Of a stretch of DNA of 64,000 bases, positions 1 to 11,510 are shown one piece after another (position 1 is the stretch's first letter; the number at the start of each line of letters is the position of its first letter). The stretch comes from Elgaria multicarinata webbii (Eukaryota; Chordata; Lepidosauria; Squamata; Anguidae), in contig NC_086172.1 in assembly GCF_023053635.1 (NCBI RefSeq), positions 65,584,681 through 65,648,680 on the forward strand, given 5' to 3'. The notes below the pieces were generated by a model. The model saw only the letters and a list, made by a program, of their open reading frames with translations, was not told where the DNA came from and did no database searches. The position numbers and the translations under genes are program-made.

Positions 1-3000
1 TGGCTTCTGTAGAACTGGCTCCATTCCAATGTGAGAGTTAAAGATATATTTTTTATTTCCCCCCCCCCCAATGTTTGTGTAGACATCCAAATTGCAGTTC
101 TTTGCACATTTTTACCATAGGAAAAGAACAACGCTCCATTTACTGGAATAAACTGCTGATTCACTTATGAATTTCATTTAAAAAGTGGCTCCATGGCCAC
201 ACCCCCAAGGAGAGGTCCAAAACACAGGCAGCTGTAGAGCTCCTTATCAACAAACCAGTAGTAGCAGTTTTCATCTTCACCCCAGAGGTCTTTGGTAAAA
301 CTAATGGGTCTTCGTGGCCCATTGAAGACCAAGCCACCCCCACCCCCAAATACTTTGCATTACAAAAGGAAACACTATATTGCTGTCTGGAAAATTCATT
401 CCCCACCCCAGCTCCAGTGAGCATTGCAGCTAAGCTCAGAGGGAACAGAGAAGTGGGGTGAGGGGTGGGGTGGGAGATGACGCCAGGCCCCTGCTAATTA
501 AAAAAGTGCCCACTTTGCATCCTGATGAGCCCTGGTTCCACTGCACCACTGCTTGCCAGCCATTCCCCCCCCCTCCAAATTCCCCTTCCCTGAGATCTAC
601 CTTCTGCCCACCCCTCCTATTATAATTAAGAAGCACTTAACTACTTGACACTTATTTCTTTCTTTTATTATTTTTAATTTAATTTTACTAAAATTATATA
701 ACGAATTAAGTTTTTGGCTTTTTTCATCCTGACTTAAAATGCCCCCCACCTATACCACCACCACAAAATTTCCTGGATAGGCTCACCTTGCAGCGCTAGC
801 TAGTTTTTCAGTCATTAACTACTCCTTTCACTTCGACCAACATCTACCTTTTGTGCTACATTTCCCAAAATGTCCATGGTTTGGCCACTCCAACAGCAAT
901 ATATGCTGGGATTCCATCCCAGAATGCCTCAGGAAACCAGAGTGAGACTGCAGCAGCAGTCAAAAACTTGCTGTTATGGTACAACTCCTCATTTCTTGGT
1001 TTAAACCAGCTGACACCAACTGCTGGTAATCAGAGCCCTTCTTCACTGGCTGCCTGATGATTATATTCATAAGATCTCCCTTTGTTCACAGTAGGGGTTA
1101 AATACAATCTTCTTTGCTGAAGTATAACATTGGCTCTCGCTGCCTTCTCTTGGCAATCCTAGCAATGCATTTGGGGGCTAATGGAACAAAGCTGCAAGGG
1201 GCCAAGTTAGCGACGTAGGTTTTCAATACATCAGCTTTCTCCCTGTCTATCTAGGGTAAATTCTATTATCTCCCTTTACACCCTTTGGCAGTTCGAAGGC
1301 TGTAAGTGGCTGGCTATTGATAGCATGCAGAGAAGCTATAAAAAAAAACACCCAAAGCCTCCCATAAGAACAGGCCACATTTTTGTAGCTGTAAAATGTG
1401 CTTGCTAATAGAAAATTAAAGTCTGTGTCGAACTCCTGTCTCAGAGCAGAAACTGGTGCTATCTTGTCCCAGCATGCTGATAGCAGAATAATCCGCCTGT
1501 CATTATTTCATCTCCGTGGGTTTCTTCAAACTGGATTTCTCATATAATCAGCTCTGTAGTGAAGAAACCGCCCCATCTTCTGCCTCTGAAATGCTATCAG
1601 CTTTGGGTTTGGTCCCTACAGAATGAGACACTATAATAGACTCTACCACTTCAGACTGCAGGTGGGGGATCACATTTTGAAGGCTCTCTGATGTAATGCT
1701 CCCGGAGTGGTGGGGGAAAGCTAGCATATCAAGGAGACAGATTCTAACCTAGTGTGCTACTTTTCTACTTGCAGGGAGATTTTTCCAGAGGGAGGCATTC
1801 AAAAATGTATTCTCCCCACTGAAGTCAGAAATGATCCAGCCAGTGCCGGGTTTAGGAACAAGTCAAGGAAGCCACAGTTTAAGGCCTCATATTATGAGGG
1901 GCCTCTAAATATATTGGAGATAACTAAGATGCATTATAATTGAAATACCTTTGGCTTAAATAAGTTGGAAAGTCTGGCATGACTTGCATAGAGTTGCCTT
2001 AAATAGAGAAAGTGTGGCAACACCACATTCAGTATTGAAGGCAATAAACCCAGTCTTCAGCCAGTTCAAAAGGAGTTCAAACCAACTTTCTTTATTACTT
2101 CTTTTTTAACATCTTCAGAGAAGGCTATCTAACAGTGTTTAACTATAAGCACCCCCACTAACGCTGGGTGGTACCCTTTCATTACCCTTTCTATTATAAT
2201 GTGTGTGTGTGTGTGTTTCCTGTTTTTATGGCTTAGGGCAACCAATACTCCACTTCTTCTGGTGTGTTAGTTTTAAAACACTGTCAAACAATAAGTGATA
2301 GACATTGTCCTTTCTTCTTTGTGGTAAATGAGAGCAGTTTTACACATCACACAGAATGAGGTAGAAGAACATTATTTTGGATGGCACCACTTCAGTCTGC
2401 AGGCCAAAGGACCATTTTAAAAACCTTCAGACTCCCTCTTTGTCTCTTCCCTTAAACAGCAGACAAGGCTTTTACTGTGCCATCACCCTGTCTCATTCAC
2501 AGAATTGTACAGGGGTCCAGACAATGACATCTTCCACTCGGAACTTTTAGCTACCCAATGCCTTTTAAATGTTTATTTATTTATTTACATTTGTATACCC
2601 CTTCACATCCAAGATTTCGGGGCAGTGAATAGATGCTAAGATTAAAACAACAACATATTAAAATTACTATTTTTAAAAGAAACAGAGTTCTGATAAGACC
2701 GCAACCGGTCACCCAAGAAAGGCTTCCTGAAATAACAATATTTTCGGAGGTGCCAGAAGCAACAACATTAGTGCCTGCTTGACCTCCAAAGGTGGGCAAT
2801 TCTAATGGAAGAGGGCCACCACACCGAAGGCTCTTCTCATGGTGGATCCATAGATCCACATGGAACCATGAGGAGCATGCCATGCCCTCTGATGACCTCA
2901 GTGACCGGGCAGTTTGATAATGGAGAATGTTAGCACTAGGATCCCGTCTGGAAACACCCTATGAGAAAACTTGCTGCAACCCCTGTGAAGGAGAAACATA

Positions 3001-3262
3001 TAACCTCATAAATAAATCATCTCCATTGCCAACACATTTGTGGGAATGTACAATGAATGCAGTTTCCTATCCTGTTCCTTTCAGCCATTTGTGTATTTAG
3101 ATGTTTCATTAAAAAAAAAATTAAAAAAAAAGGCAGAGGAACGCCAACAAACTCCAGAGTCTGAATTCAACAGTCAGGTTTCAGCAGACAACACAAAATC
3201 CAAGGTTGGGCTATCCAATCTACCATTTTGTTTCCCAGTCCAATGCTTCCTGAAATACTTAC
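1..3262. other. upstream intergenic DNA, no gene seen
   Basis: AT-rich, stop-dense DNA with homopolymer runs (C-run at 61-69) and a short TG repeat near 2202-2215. I see no coding exon. The one repeat I can name here is a minus-strand LINE-tail fragment at 2566-2990, listed separately. Confidence 0.6.
2566..2990 (-). repeat. L2-like LINE 3' end / tail fragment
   Basis: Read on the minus strand, it ends in (AAAT)n preceded by a block like the squamate L2-type tail (a 'gggtatacaaatgtaaat' type ending). The plus strand therefore begins with TTTATTTATTTA. The internal part, which mentions no open frame, resembles the 3' non-coding body seen in the other tails of this window (11383, 13352, 46420, 62107). 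Family assignment is by tail structure only. Confidence 0.55.
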
Positions 3263-3472
3263 AGACGGAGGGCTCCTAGCGCTAACAGTCAAAAGGTGTT
3301 GTGGAGCTATTCCATCTTTTCTTCGTTAAGGATTTTTTCCCAGTAAGAAAAAGAGAGAAGTGATGGGGAAAGATGGGAGGGCCACAAATGGAAGACGGTG
3401 TCATCTGAACGCGTACGCATCAGCAACTTTCTGTGAATGAGGCAGGGCGATGGTGCAATAAAAGTCTTGTCT
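3263..3472 (+). repeat. unclassified interspersed repeat, copy 1
   Basis: Shares a colinear run of about 200 bp with 7063-7252: both contain GCTCCTAG, then TCAAAAGG, TCTTTTCTTC, GTGAATGAGGCAGG and a CAATAAAAG near the end. Same orientation, no coding capacity. I do not recognise the family. Confidence 0.6.
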
Positions 3473-3613
3473 GGAAAGGCCATTGGGAAGACCCTTCCCC
3501 CTCCCTTGGCTCCAACAACTGGCATTCAGTGGCAAGCTAGGATGGAACCCAGCAGCAGTTCTGTGTTGCTATTTGTTTCATGAATTTGACAATTCCCCTT
3601 TCGAAACTTTTGC

Positions 3614-3810
3614 AGGGCCAAAACAGATGTTACTTTGAATTTGCATTTAGCAGCTCCATTTTCCTCTCTTTTTCATTTTTAATCTAGAGTAGGTGCAGGG
3701 GCCCTACTCTTGATGTAGACCGTAGCATCAGAGTTAATGGGGGCTTTTAAGATCCAGATTGGTCCTTCCGCACCTACTCTAGAGTAAATATGGGGTGGGG
3801 CATAGCTGCC
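3614..3810. mobile_element. palindromic non-autonomous DNA element (AGGGCCAAAA family), copy 1
   Basis: Begins AGGGCCAAAACAGATGTTA and carries an inverted core, TCTAGAGTAGGTGCAGG on the left and GCACCTACTCTAGAGTAAA on the right. A better-preserved copy lies at 13965-14174. Its right end is eroded, so the boundary is approximate. No coding sequence. Confidence 0.6.
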
Positions 3811-3956
3811 AGAAACAATGCCTATTTTGCTCCCAAGGCAGACACCACCATCCCCAATCCTGTGGCAGCGAGTTCCAAAAATGAATTATGTCTCACACAT
3901 AATGATGCTTCTTATGATGCTTCTTTTCATTCTACCAAAGACTGAAGAGTATTCTA

Positions 3957-4071
3957 GGACGCAATCCTATGCCTGTTTAGAAGGGGGCGGGCGGGGAGGA
4001 GCCTACTGGGGACTGCTGAGAACTGGAGGCCTTTTTTTCTTGTCTAAAGATGGGATAGGATTGTGCCCTTA
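3957..4071. mobile_element. short palindromic DNA element (GGGCACAATCCTATGC family)
   Basis: Left end GCAATCCTATGCCTGTTTAG; right end GATAGGATTGTGCCCTTA. The ends are inverted repeats of each other, the typical form of a common lizard MITE. It sits directly against the left flank of the CpG-rich block assigned to the STEAP3 promoter. Related copies: 9495-9589, 23767-23891, 56929-56995. Confidence 0.65.
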
Positions 4072-4079
4072 TGGGCCTA

Positions 4080-4960
4080 AGGAATCGAGGGGGGTTACGG
4101 CCACGGTGGCGCATTCAACCCAACCACCCCCTACACCCAGGACACTTAACTCCAGAGGGGGTGGGGCAAGGCGCTGCTGCCTGCTGTCGCTGTGGCGATT
4201 ACAGAGAGCTACCAAAAGCCACAATCTTCCACGTGCAGGCAGCGCCTGGCCAGGATCAGGAAAGAGGAGGCAGGTCGATAGCACACATGGAGTAAGGCGG
4301 GGAAAGCGGGGAGGCGGGCGGCAGGGGAGGGCAGGGAAGAGGAGGAGTCCGGCGCTTTTATTCCACCGTGCTCCCAAGCACCGAAAAAATATTCGACTTT
4401 CTCCTCTCCCTGCCTGTGCCCCCGAGGAGCGGTGAGTAAACAGCCCAAGGGGGCAGCCTGGCTGGGGTCTAGAGCGCCCGGCTCGGATTTGGCGGTGCTT
4501 TGCTGCTGCTGCGGAACCGCGTGGCTGAATGCCATTTCCTGGCGGCGCACGAAAAGAGGAAATGGGGTTCGGGGGGAGGACGCGGAACCGGAGCGCTGCC
4601 TGAAAAGGGGAGGGGGCTTGAACTCCCGGATCGCGAAAGCGACGGATCTGAGAGCACAGAGACACCGGGGAGGGCCCAATCCAGTGATAGACGCCCTTGC
4701 CTCTGTTCCTGCAAAAAGCAGCCTTGGGTTTCCTTGGCTCTCCCTCTCTCTCTGTTGTGAGAGACAGGCCTTAAAGTAGGGTCTCCCCTTCTTCTTCGCC
4801 TCCACCCCTCAAGGATAACATTCCCAACCCACGATTCCTCCTTGAAACACGCTCTGAGAAGAAGGAGCGTGTGCCTGATCCGGCTCCTGTGACAAATCTC
4901 GCTTCCTCTTGGGGACCCTGGCAATCTTTGCTCGCCTCTTTTTCCCGTTCCGTGCAGCCC
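4080..4960 (+). promoter_or_regulatory. STEAP3: CpG-rich promoter block, probably STEAP3
   Basis: The window is mostly AT-rich, but this block is GC-rich with frequent CpG and GC boxes (for example GGGAGGCGGGCGG near 4309-4321). No TATA box is convincing. It is the only CpG-island-like block upstream of the STEAP3 coding exons, on the same strand as a good donor at 4431/4432. Assignment to STEAP3 is inference from position; transcript data would settle it. The long open frames on both strands here are a by-product of GC richness. Confidence 0.55.
4345..4431 (+). other. STEAP3: probable STEAP3 non-coding exon 1 (5' end unknown)
   Basis: The sequence CGAGGAGCG followed by GTGAGTAAA gives a near-consensus splice donor, with the last exon base at 4431. 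It lies inside the CpG-rich block. The next exon (22974) starts 9 nt before the STEAP3 ATG, so an upstream non-coding exon is required and this is the best candidate. The transcription start is not visible; 4345 is a placeholder. Other donors in the island cannot be excluded. Confidence 0.45.
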
Positions 4961-5373
4961 CGCCTCGAAATAAGTGTTGATATATTTTAGCATGTTGTAG
5001 AAATGGGTTCCACAATGCGAGCCCTCCGTGCAACTGGTTTGTCTTGCATTTCGCCCCATTTCTGCTAAAGCCAAAGGTCCTTATTGCTTCCTTTCCCAAG
5101 GGATCTTATGTAGAAATGAGCCAGGTTTTTTCCCCTCCCCGACATGGAAATTCGGTACGTTATACCTCCGCAGACCTCAGTGTTCAAGATCAGCATAAGA
5201 AGCGGCCAAATGTATGAATGTACACGCCGTTTGATCCCATGAGAAAAACTGAATCTGCATTTGGTAATGATGTGATTACATCGTGGAGCTTTAAGGCTAC
5301 AATGAGTGTCTTATTGAACTCATTGGGACTTGCTCCTGAGTAATAGGATCGCACTGTTAATATCACATTCGGC

Positions 5374-5460
5374 ACAATCCCCTATGCAGGTTTACTCAGA
5401 AGACCCATTTGTTTAACGTTGCTTTCTCCCAGGTAAATGTGCACAAGATTGTCTTAATGC
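5374..5460. mobile_element. short palindromic DNA element (TTTACTCAGAAG family)
   Basis: Contains CAATCCCCTATGCAGG, TTTACTCAGAAG and, inverted, CTCCCAGGTAAATGTGCA followed by GATTGTCTTA. This is the widespread lizard element whose halves read 'tttactcagaagtaagtccc' and its complement. Weaker copies or half-copies occur at 5310-5360, 5780-5840, 8729-8815, 26040-26115, 32130-32215, 54145-54270 and 57898-57988. Confidence 0.6.
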
Positions 5461-6566
5461 AGATTAGTTCTTTTTCCATATCTTTGAACCCTGTGCTGTG
5501 GTCACAGCTACCCTCTCAAACCTTGAGAAATGACGAGCAGAAATTACCAAGGTGCCTCCAGCAGAAACTTCATGCATAAATTGCTTCTCTAATAATGTAG
5601 TGGGAAGTAAATTACTCCTGTTCATACTCCTTTGCAGCATGAGTTACTGCTGGAGTAAACTACTGCTGATTGAAGGATGGATATGCTCTCACCCTTTCAA
5701 GGCAGGCACATGGGTGAAATGGGTGTGTGTGTCTGAATGATGCATTTACCTGTTTCCCAGCTGAATCCCAAATGTGTTTGCACAAAAGTTAAGTTCCACT
5801 GAATTCAATGGGACCAACTTTCTGGTGTTTAGGATTGCAACTTTTGGGTGTAACAGCACCAAGTTCTTAAATATTAATTCAAGCAGCATTCAAGGGTCTC
5901 AACTTGTGTGAATTGCCACTGTTCTCAGCCTGCCTGTTTCTGATTAATAATTTCCTGCGGAACAATTGTATTAATCTGTTGCAGCAAAAACAACAAAAAG
6001 TCTTGTGGTACTGTAAAGGTGAAGGTTTGGATCCTGAGATTTCCATGAGTGGAATTCTGCTTACAGGATGTTCCAACTGATGGAAGGGGCAAAGGCAGTT
6101 TTCTCTCAATTCCCCCTATGCCCCCCACCCCCAAATCTGATCCATAGGGTTGGAAGACCTTCTGGAACAGCAAGGGATGTGAGGGTCAGCAGCGAGAAAG
6201 GGGATTGGCAAAAATCACCCTTTTGACCCCTTCCACCTGCAGGAGTTTCATTGGATGGATCAAAGGCTGTTCCATTCATAATCCAACAACATAGTCTAAC
6301 AACAACAACAAAGAATTACAGCCTAAGCTTTCTGATGAAGTGTCACAATAAATGGATTAGCCTTTAAGGTGCTACAAGACTTGGTTGTTTAGACTAATAA
6401 TTGTGCCTGTCTTTATCAACAGTTCTTAAGGTTTCTTAATTTTCTGGAGATGATCTGGAATGGATATACAGTAAACACTTTATCTCTTGATTATCAAAGT
6501 TAACCTTGTGTCAAAAAATAATTTGTAGACAGTGTTCCCCATCATCCAAACTAATAACAAGATAAA

Positions 6567-6707
6567 GGCCATAGCTAGACCTAAGGATTATCCCAGGCAA
6601 ATGGAGGGGTCATCCCTGCCTGCTCCCAGGATCTCCTGTGTGTCATTTGGATGTACAGGGATGATCCCAGGACGATCCCGGTATATAGGCCTGGTCTAGC
6701 CATGGCC
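6567..6707. mobile_element. palindromic DNA element (GGCCATAGCTAGACC family), copy 1
   Basis: Starts GGCCATAGCTAGACCTAAGG and ends with its inverted form GGTCTAGCCATGGCC. The centre contains CTGCCTGCTCCCAGGAT and ACAGGGATGATCCC. Colinear with the copy at 10683-10812. No coding sequence. Confidence 0.75.
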
Positions 6708-7062
6708 ATAGAGGCTGTTTGCACATAACTGGGAAATCGTGGTCTATGTTCTGCATTCTTTTTTTATATTCAACCCCCAATTAAAGATTGCTATGTGACA
6801 TCTGAACCTCGATACTATAGGTTACTCATGAGTTAAACAACTGGTTGTCACACTTAAGCAGACTGCTAAAGAAAGGGTGGTGTGTTAAAAGAGAGGAATT
6901 ATCTCAAAAACATTGTGGTTCTTGAGTTTTCTTTTATCAAATTGTGGTTTTGGTGTTTTCGGAAATGTTTGTATAAGAGAAAACTGTTTTTGTTGTTGTT
7001 GTTTTAAAGTGGCCACTGTCATGAGGCAGACATCATGTTCCTAAGGTGCTTCCAGATGGAGA

Positions 7063-7252
7063 GCTCCTAGTGCTACTGATCAAAAGGCACTGTGCAACTA
7101 GTCTGTCTTTTCTTCCATAACGGATTGTTTGCAGAAAGAAAAAAGATGAAAAAAATCAGTGTGAAAACACAGGAAGATTTCAAGTGGAAGACAATAGCAT
7201 CTGGACCATAAAATTCCGTGAATGAGGCAGGTTGATCGGACAATAAAAGCTC
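7063..7252 (+). repeat. unclassified interspersed repeat, copy 2
   Basis: Second copy of the repeat at 3263-3472, 3.8 kb away and in the same orientation, with visible divergence throughout. No coding sequence; family not recognised. Confidence 0.6.
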
Positions 7253-7940
7253 AGGATAGGTCAGAAGGATTGTACCATTTTTTTAAGTTTTCAGTGTGCC
7301 CTGGAAGTAGTACCGTAAAAGTTTTGATACCTCAACAGTGAGCCAACTGGTGAGGCCCAAGTATCCTCATATATCAGTAGTTCAGTAGATATAACTGCCC
7401 TGATCCTGTAGCAAACTGTATTCAGGAATAGTCCTAATTATTTTAGGCCGCTGTGAAGTTATCCTGCATAGTTAAATGCAAGAGAATGTTGTGCTGGTCC
7501 CATTGATTGCCGTGTAGATTGTGCCGCAATAGTGTTGTCCCTTGTGGCTGGAGCCTGTTGGTTACATAATCTTCAAGATCAACAAGGGTCCCAGAAATTC
7601 AGTAAAGGGATTGGTCAATGCGAAGGAAGCAACTTCAGACATTCATTTTTGTGCTTGTGGGTACATAAGGACGAGCAAGATCAGAGACTGAATGCAGCAA
7701 GCTGCTAGGTTACGGAAAGTTAATGAATGCATCGCATCGACTAAGGCTTCTATTTGTATTGCAATGTCCTCACTCCCCCGCCTTTTGTCCTGGCCAGTGC
7801 ACAAACGTTTATTACGGAAATATGATCCCTGCTCCTAAGGACGTTTAAATTGCTTTCGGAATACAATGTGTACATTGACATATGCCACTTCCTGGAGCAA
7901 ACGGAGAGAGCCAAACGTGCTGGGAAAGGACTAGGTACAG

Positions 7941-7943
<3 letters not shown>

Positions 7944-7981
<38 letters not shown>
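7944..7981. repeat. (AT)n microsatellite
   Basis: About 19 uninterrupted AT units. It makes the overlapping low-complexity frame at 7750-8061 meaningless. Confidence 0.95.
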
Positions 7982-7984
<3 letters not shown>

Positions 7985-8728
7985 CAAGCTTTTCTATAAT
8001 TTTTTTTTAAAAAAAAAAACTTAAACATGATGCAAAATGTACTGTTCATTAAAGCAGACAATGCTTGGAAAGTACAATTAATTGTGATTCATAAATACAT
8101 ATAGCCAAAAAATTGAGGGGGGGAATCAAAAGGTGATTGGATTGGAGATGCAGAGACCTTATAGGAAAATATGTAATGTAGGTGCCAGTTGTTTAGTACT
8201 TCTTCTAATAATACCCGTGAACATTTCCCAAACATATTTCATGGGAGGGAGTAAATGAAAATAATCTGGATCAAAGATTCTCAAAGTGTGTCACAATAAG
8301 CTTCACTAAGCAAGTTGGGGGGGGGGAAATAACAGAAGTAGCACCCCCCCCGCGCAAAAATAATAATAATAATTAGGAGACCACAGACTCCAACACAAGC
8401 TCAGTGGGCACTATGGGGGGTAGGGGGCTGGCAGTAGGCAGACGACAGAAAAACAGCAAGCCACAGAGTAACGAAGAATACCGTATAGAGGTACACTCAA
8501 CAAAACAAAAAACATGAAAACATACATGATCAAAGTCAACCTTATGACGAACTAATATAGGAGTCACAGCAAAAATTGCACACAATAAAATAGTATCAAA
8601 ACAACATCTATGTGAAAATTCATATGTGATGAAGATTAGAAATTAGATTATACATTATAAAAGCAAAACAAGCCAGTCATTCCAAATATAAGAATTTCAA
8701 ATGCAATTATGTCTATCCAATACAATGC

Positions 8729-8815
8729 AATCCTGTTTGTGTCTATTCAGTGGAACGTCCGCATAGGATTACATATCAACTCAGAAGTAAGTCTCAAGAC
8801 ATGTACGGGATTGCA
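8729..8815. mobile_element. short palindromic DNA element (TTTACTCAGAAG family)
   Basis: GCAATCCTGTTTGTGTCTATTCAG on the left, then CAACTCAGAAGTAAGTCTCA and GGGATTGCAGTATT on the right: a diverged copy of the family described at 5374. Confidence 0.5.
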
Positions 8816-8855
8816 GTATTAATCATCTAACTAAGGGACAATCATAAAATATAAT

Positions 8856-9059
8856 GGGGCTGTTCATACAACATGCTAACCCATACTAAGTGGTTGAGTG
8901 TGGTTTAGTGTTGAACTCTGGGTTGTTTGTTGAACTGTGGGTTAGTGTGTTGTCTGAACCCAGGACATTTTTTGCAGGGTAGCTTGTTATCCACCCTGAA
9001 CAATCCAAACAAAAACTCACTTTCAACCACTGAGTATTGGTTAGTATGTTGTGCCATCC
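8856..9059. mobile_element. hAT-like non-autonomous element (CTGTTCAGACAACAC family)
   Basis: Left end GGGGCTGTTCATACAACATG, internal GTGTGTTGTCTGAACCC, right end GTTAGTATGTTGTGCCATCC. The inverted ends and repeated GTTAGTGTGTTG motifs match the better copy at 26921-27109. Confidence 0.5.
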
Positions 9060-9494
9060 AGTCACTATCTTTCCTAACGGAAGGACTATTTCAAACCAAA
9101 TTCTTCCCATGAAGATTCTTCTTCATATTCATAAGACTGAAAATTCCAACACGTGGCCCTTAAAAGAGTTCATTGGAAAAATCTTTACACATCCAAGAAA
9201 TCTCTTTGTAAGATGTAGCAACCTCCTTGGTCTCCTTAATCCAAGGGTGGGCAGACTTCAAGCTTGTGGGATCTATTTTGTGTTTTACTACAACCCCAAG
9301 TTCCACCACCCAGTGCCAGGTGCAAAATAGTCATTCAGGCAGGATGACATATGCTAAGAATTAAAGAACTGGGTGCCTCTGAGCACCTGCAAAGCCCAGG
9401 AAATTGGAATTGGTACCAGCACCAAGCTCATGAGCCCTTTCACACAAAAATTCACTCCTGGTTTTCCTGAATATTTGTTTTCATTCAACTAATT

Positions 9495-9589
9495 TAGGGC
9501 ATAATCCTATGCATGTTTAGGCAGAAAAAACAGAATAAAAGAAGGGTTTATAGGACTTCTGTCTAAACATGCATAGGATTGTGCCCTTA
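9495..9589. mobile_element. short palindromic DNA element (GGGCACAATCCTATGC family)
   Basis: AGGGCATAATCCTATGCATG at the left and CATGCATAGGATTGTGCCCT at the right form an almost perfect terminal inverted repeat of about 27 bp around a 40-bp centre. The best-preserved short copy in the window. Confidence 0.8.
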
Positions 9590-10682
9590 GTGAGGGAAGG
9601 CTTTTGGCTGTTTCTATTGTTAGACATCTGGAAGTCGGAAACCTTTTCTGATATACACAACTCACAAGTAGATTCCAATGTACCTTATGCCCATCCCTAT
9701 CCTTAAATTATACCCCTAAAATAATGTTGCATGTGAATTCTACCCCCCAAAATGCTCTAGAAACTTTTAAAAAGAAAAGGAAACCCTCTCAGAACATTAA
9801 AAATATGAACAATCATTAATTCTCAAACTGGAATGGGATTGTCAGCCAACCTGAGAATACCCACTTTCTAGAAATTAAAATAAACTGTGACCCCTACTGA
9901 TAAATACTGTTCTCCAATCCACCTAATCCATGCCCTTCAGTAGTTCTGCTCACTTCCTTCCTTACCTTCTCCCAAATGTGTGCATTCCAAATTATATGAA
10001 AACTTTCATTTTCAAGGTAAACTAAATTATACATAGTATGCAGAGACATGCAAACATGCTTCATTTACACAGTGATAAACAATAAGGGGGGGTGAGTAGA
10101 ATGCACGTAATTCTTAGCAATGCCTTTTGCAAAACGCAACCTTAAAAAATAATCCACAGTGCAGTTTTCTGAAAACATTTTGACTTGTAGTCTCAGTTCT
10201 GCAAACATGTCGATCAGTGCTTGACTCCCTTGTCAAGTTGCATGAAAGTTGCTAATTTGTGTAAGTATTTGTTAGGTTAAAATAATTACTATTCTGCCTA
10301 TCATCAAAGTGCAGAGGGATCACGTAATTGTAGCAAAAAAGCAACAGGAGGTATAAGTAATAAATGTCACCTCTTATTAATGGGAATGAATTAACTGTGT
10401 TTACTGTCAGTTGTTTGGCATAGATATTGGGCACTTTTCCAAGAGACTTATCTTTAAAGAATGCCAGACAGATAGGACTTAAGATTAATTAGGCCTGTTA
10501 TTTGATTACCCATCATGAGTAGAGGGTTCTGGCATGGAAAATAATACAGTCAGCTACTCCATGCATGCTGTTTATAAGCAAAGGCATGGGCAATTTTACA
10601 AGAAAGGGAGACATGGAATATCCAAAATGGTGGGTCCATTTCTACAAAATTCTGGCTTCACTAAGCCATGTTGCCTGACTAT

Positions 10683-10812
10683 GGCCATAGCTAGACCTAA
10701 GGTTTATCCCAGGGTCGTCCCTGCCTGCTCCCAGGATCCCCTGTGTGTCGTTTACATGAACAGGGATGACCCCGGGACAATCCCGGGATAAACCTTAGGT
10801 CTAGCTAAGGCC
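10683..10812. mobile_element. palindromic DNA element (GGCCATAGCTAGACC family), copy 2
   Basis: GGCCATAGCTAGACCTAAGG at the left and CCTTAGGTCTAGCTAAGGCC at the right, with GTTTATCCC/GGGATAAAC continuing the inverted repeat. Cleaner than copy 1 at 6567-6707. Confidence 0.8.
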
Positions 10813-10887
10813 TAAGAGGCATCTAGGATTCCAGAAGATCAGCAATAAGTGGAAGCATTTTGATGATTTTATTATTTAAGTGTAGCC

Positions 10888-11078
10888 AGCCTATACACAA
10901 AGGCATCACAATCAGTCTTTTGTTTATCTTCATGACTACCTTGTGATATAGCTTAGAGTTATTCTTGTTTGGCAGATGGACAAACCGATGCCAGCTACCA
11001 GAACATTAGAGGTAGGACTTGAACCCAGGTCCCAGAAGTCCAAAACTGTATACTGAAACACATTGGCTCTCTTAGGTC
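10888..11078 (-). repeat. MIR-like (CORE) SINE fragment
   Basis: On the plus strand it reads like the reverse of MIR: ACCTTGTGATATAG, then TTGGCAGATGGACAAA, then ACTTGAACCCAGGTCCC, whose complement contains the box-B-like GGGTTCAAGT. Diverged and without clear ends. MIR is known across amniotes, so presence here is expected. Confidence 0.55.
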
Positions 11079-11382
11079 TTTGGTTCTCAAACCATGGCTC
11101 TGAACCCTGTTGGAAGACATCAGCAGGCTAGTTATGAGTGGCAGAAGTCTGAAAGTGATCCCCCTCAATTTTGTTTCCTCCTTCCCTTTGACCTGCTCCT
11201 CAAATGCAGCAGAATGAAGTGGTGAAGTTCTGAAGTGGGAGAATGGGCTGTACCGTTACAGAATGTAGGTGGGATGTCCCCTATGTGAAAAACACACTAA
11301 AAATAATGTTAAAAACCAGCACTACAGTGAATGAGCAGGTTAAAATCTCTTTCCCTGGTGCACAATTTTTACTTGCAGGAAG

Positions 11383-11510
11383 TTATTTTTATTTATTTAT
11401 TTATTTATTTATTACATTTCTATACCGCCCAATAGCCGGAGCTCTCTGGGCAGTTCACAAAAACCGGGAACAGGTTTTAAACAGGGAAGCATCCAAAACT
11501 GGTGCCTGTT
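11383..11510 (-). repeat. L2-like LINE tail fragment
   Basis: Plus strand TTTATTTATTTATTACATTT followed by TATACCGCCCAATAGCCGG and CTCTCTGGGCAGTTCACAA, the complement of the L2-type 3' end seen intact at 46325-46385. Confidence 0.7.

Noticed and set aside
3818-4805. Several 200-codon open frames on both strands at 3.8-5.1 kb
   Set aside because: They overlap each other in different frames inside a CpG-rich block, with low-complexity Arg/Gly/Pro/Ser content and no family match. GC richness explains them.
7750-8061. 103-codon minus-strand frame
   Set aside because: It runs through an (AT)n microsatellite and poly-A, giving a Tyr-Ile repeat; not protein-like.
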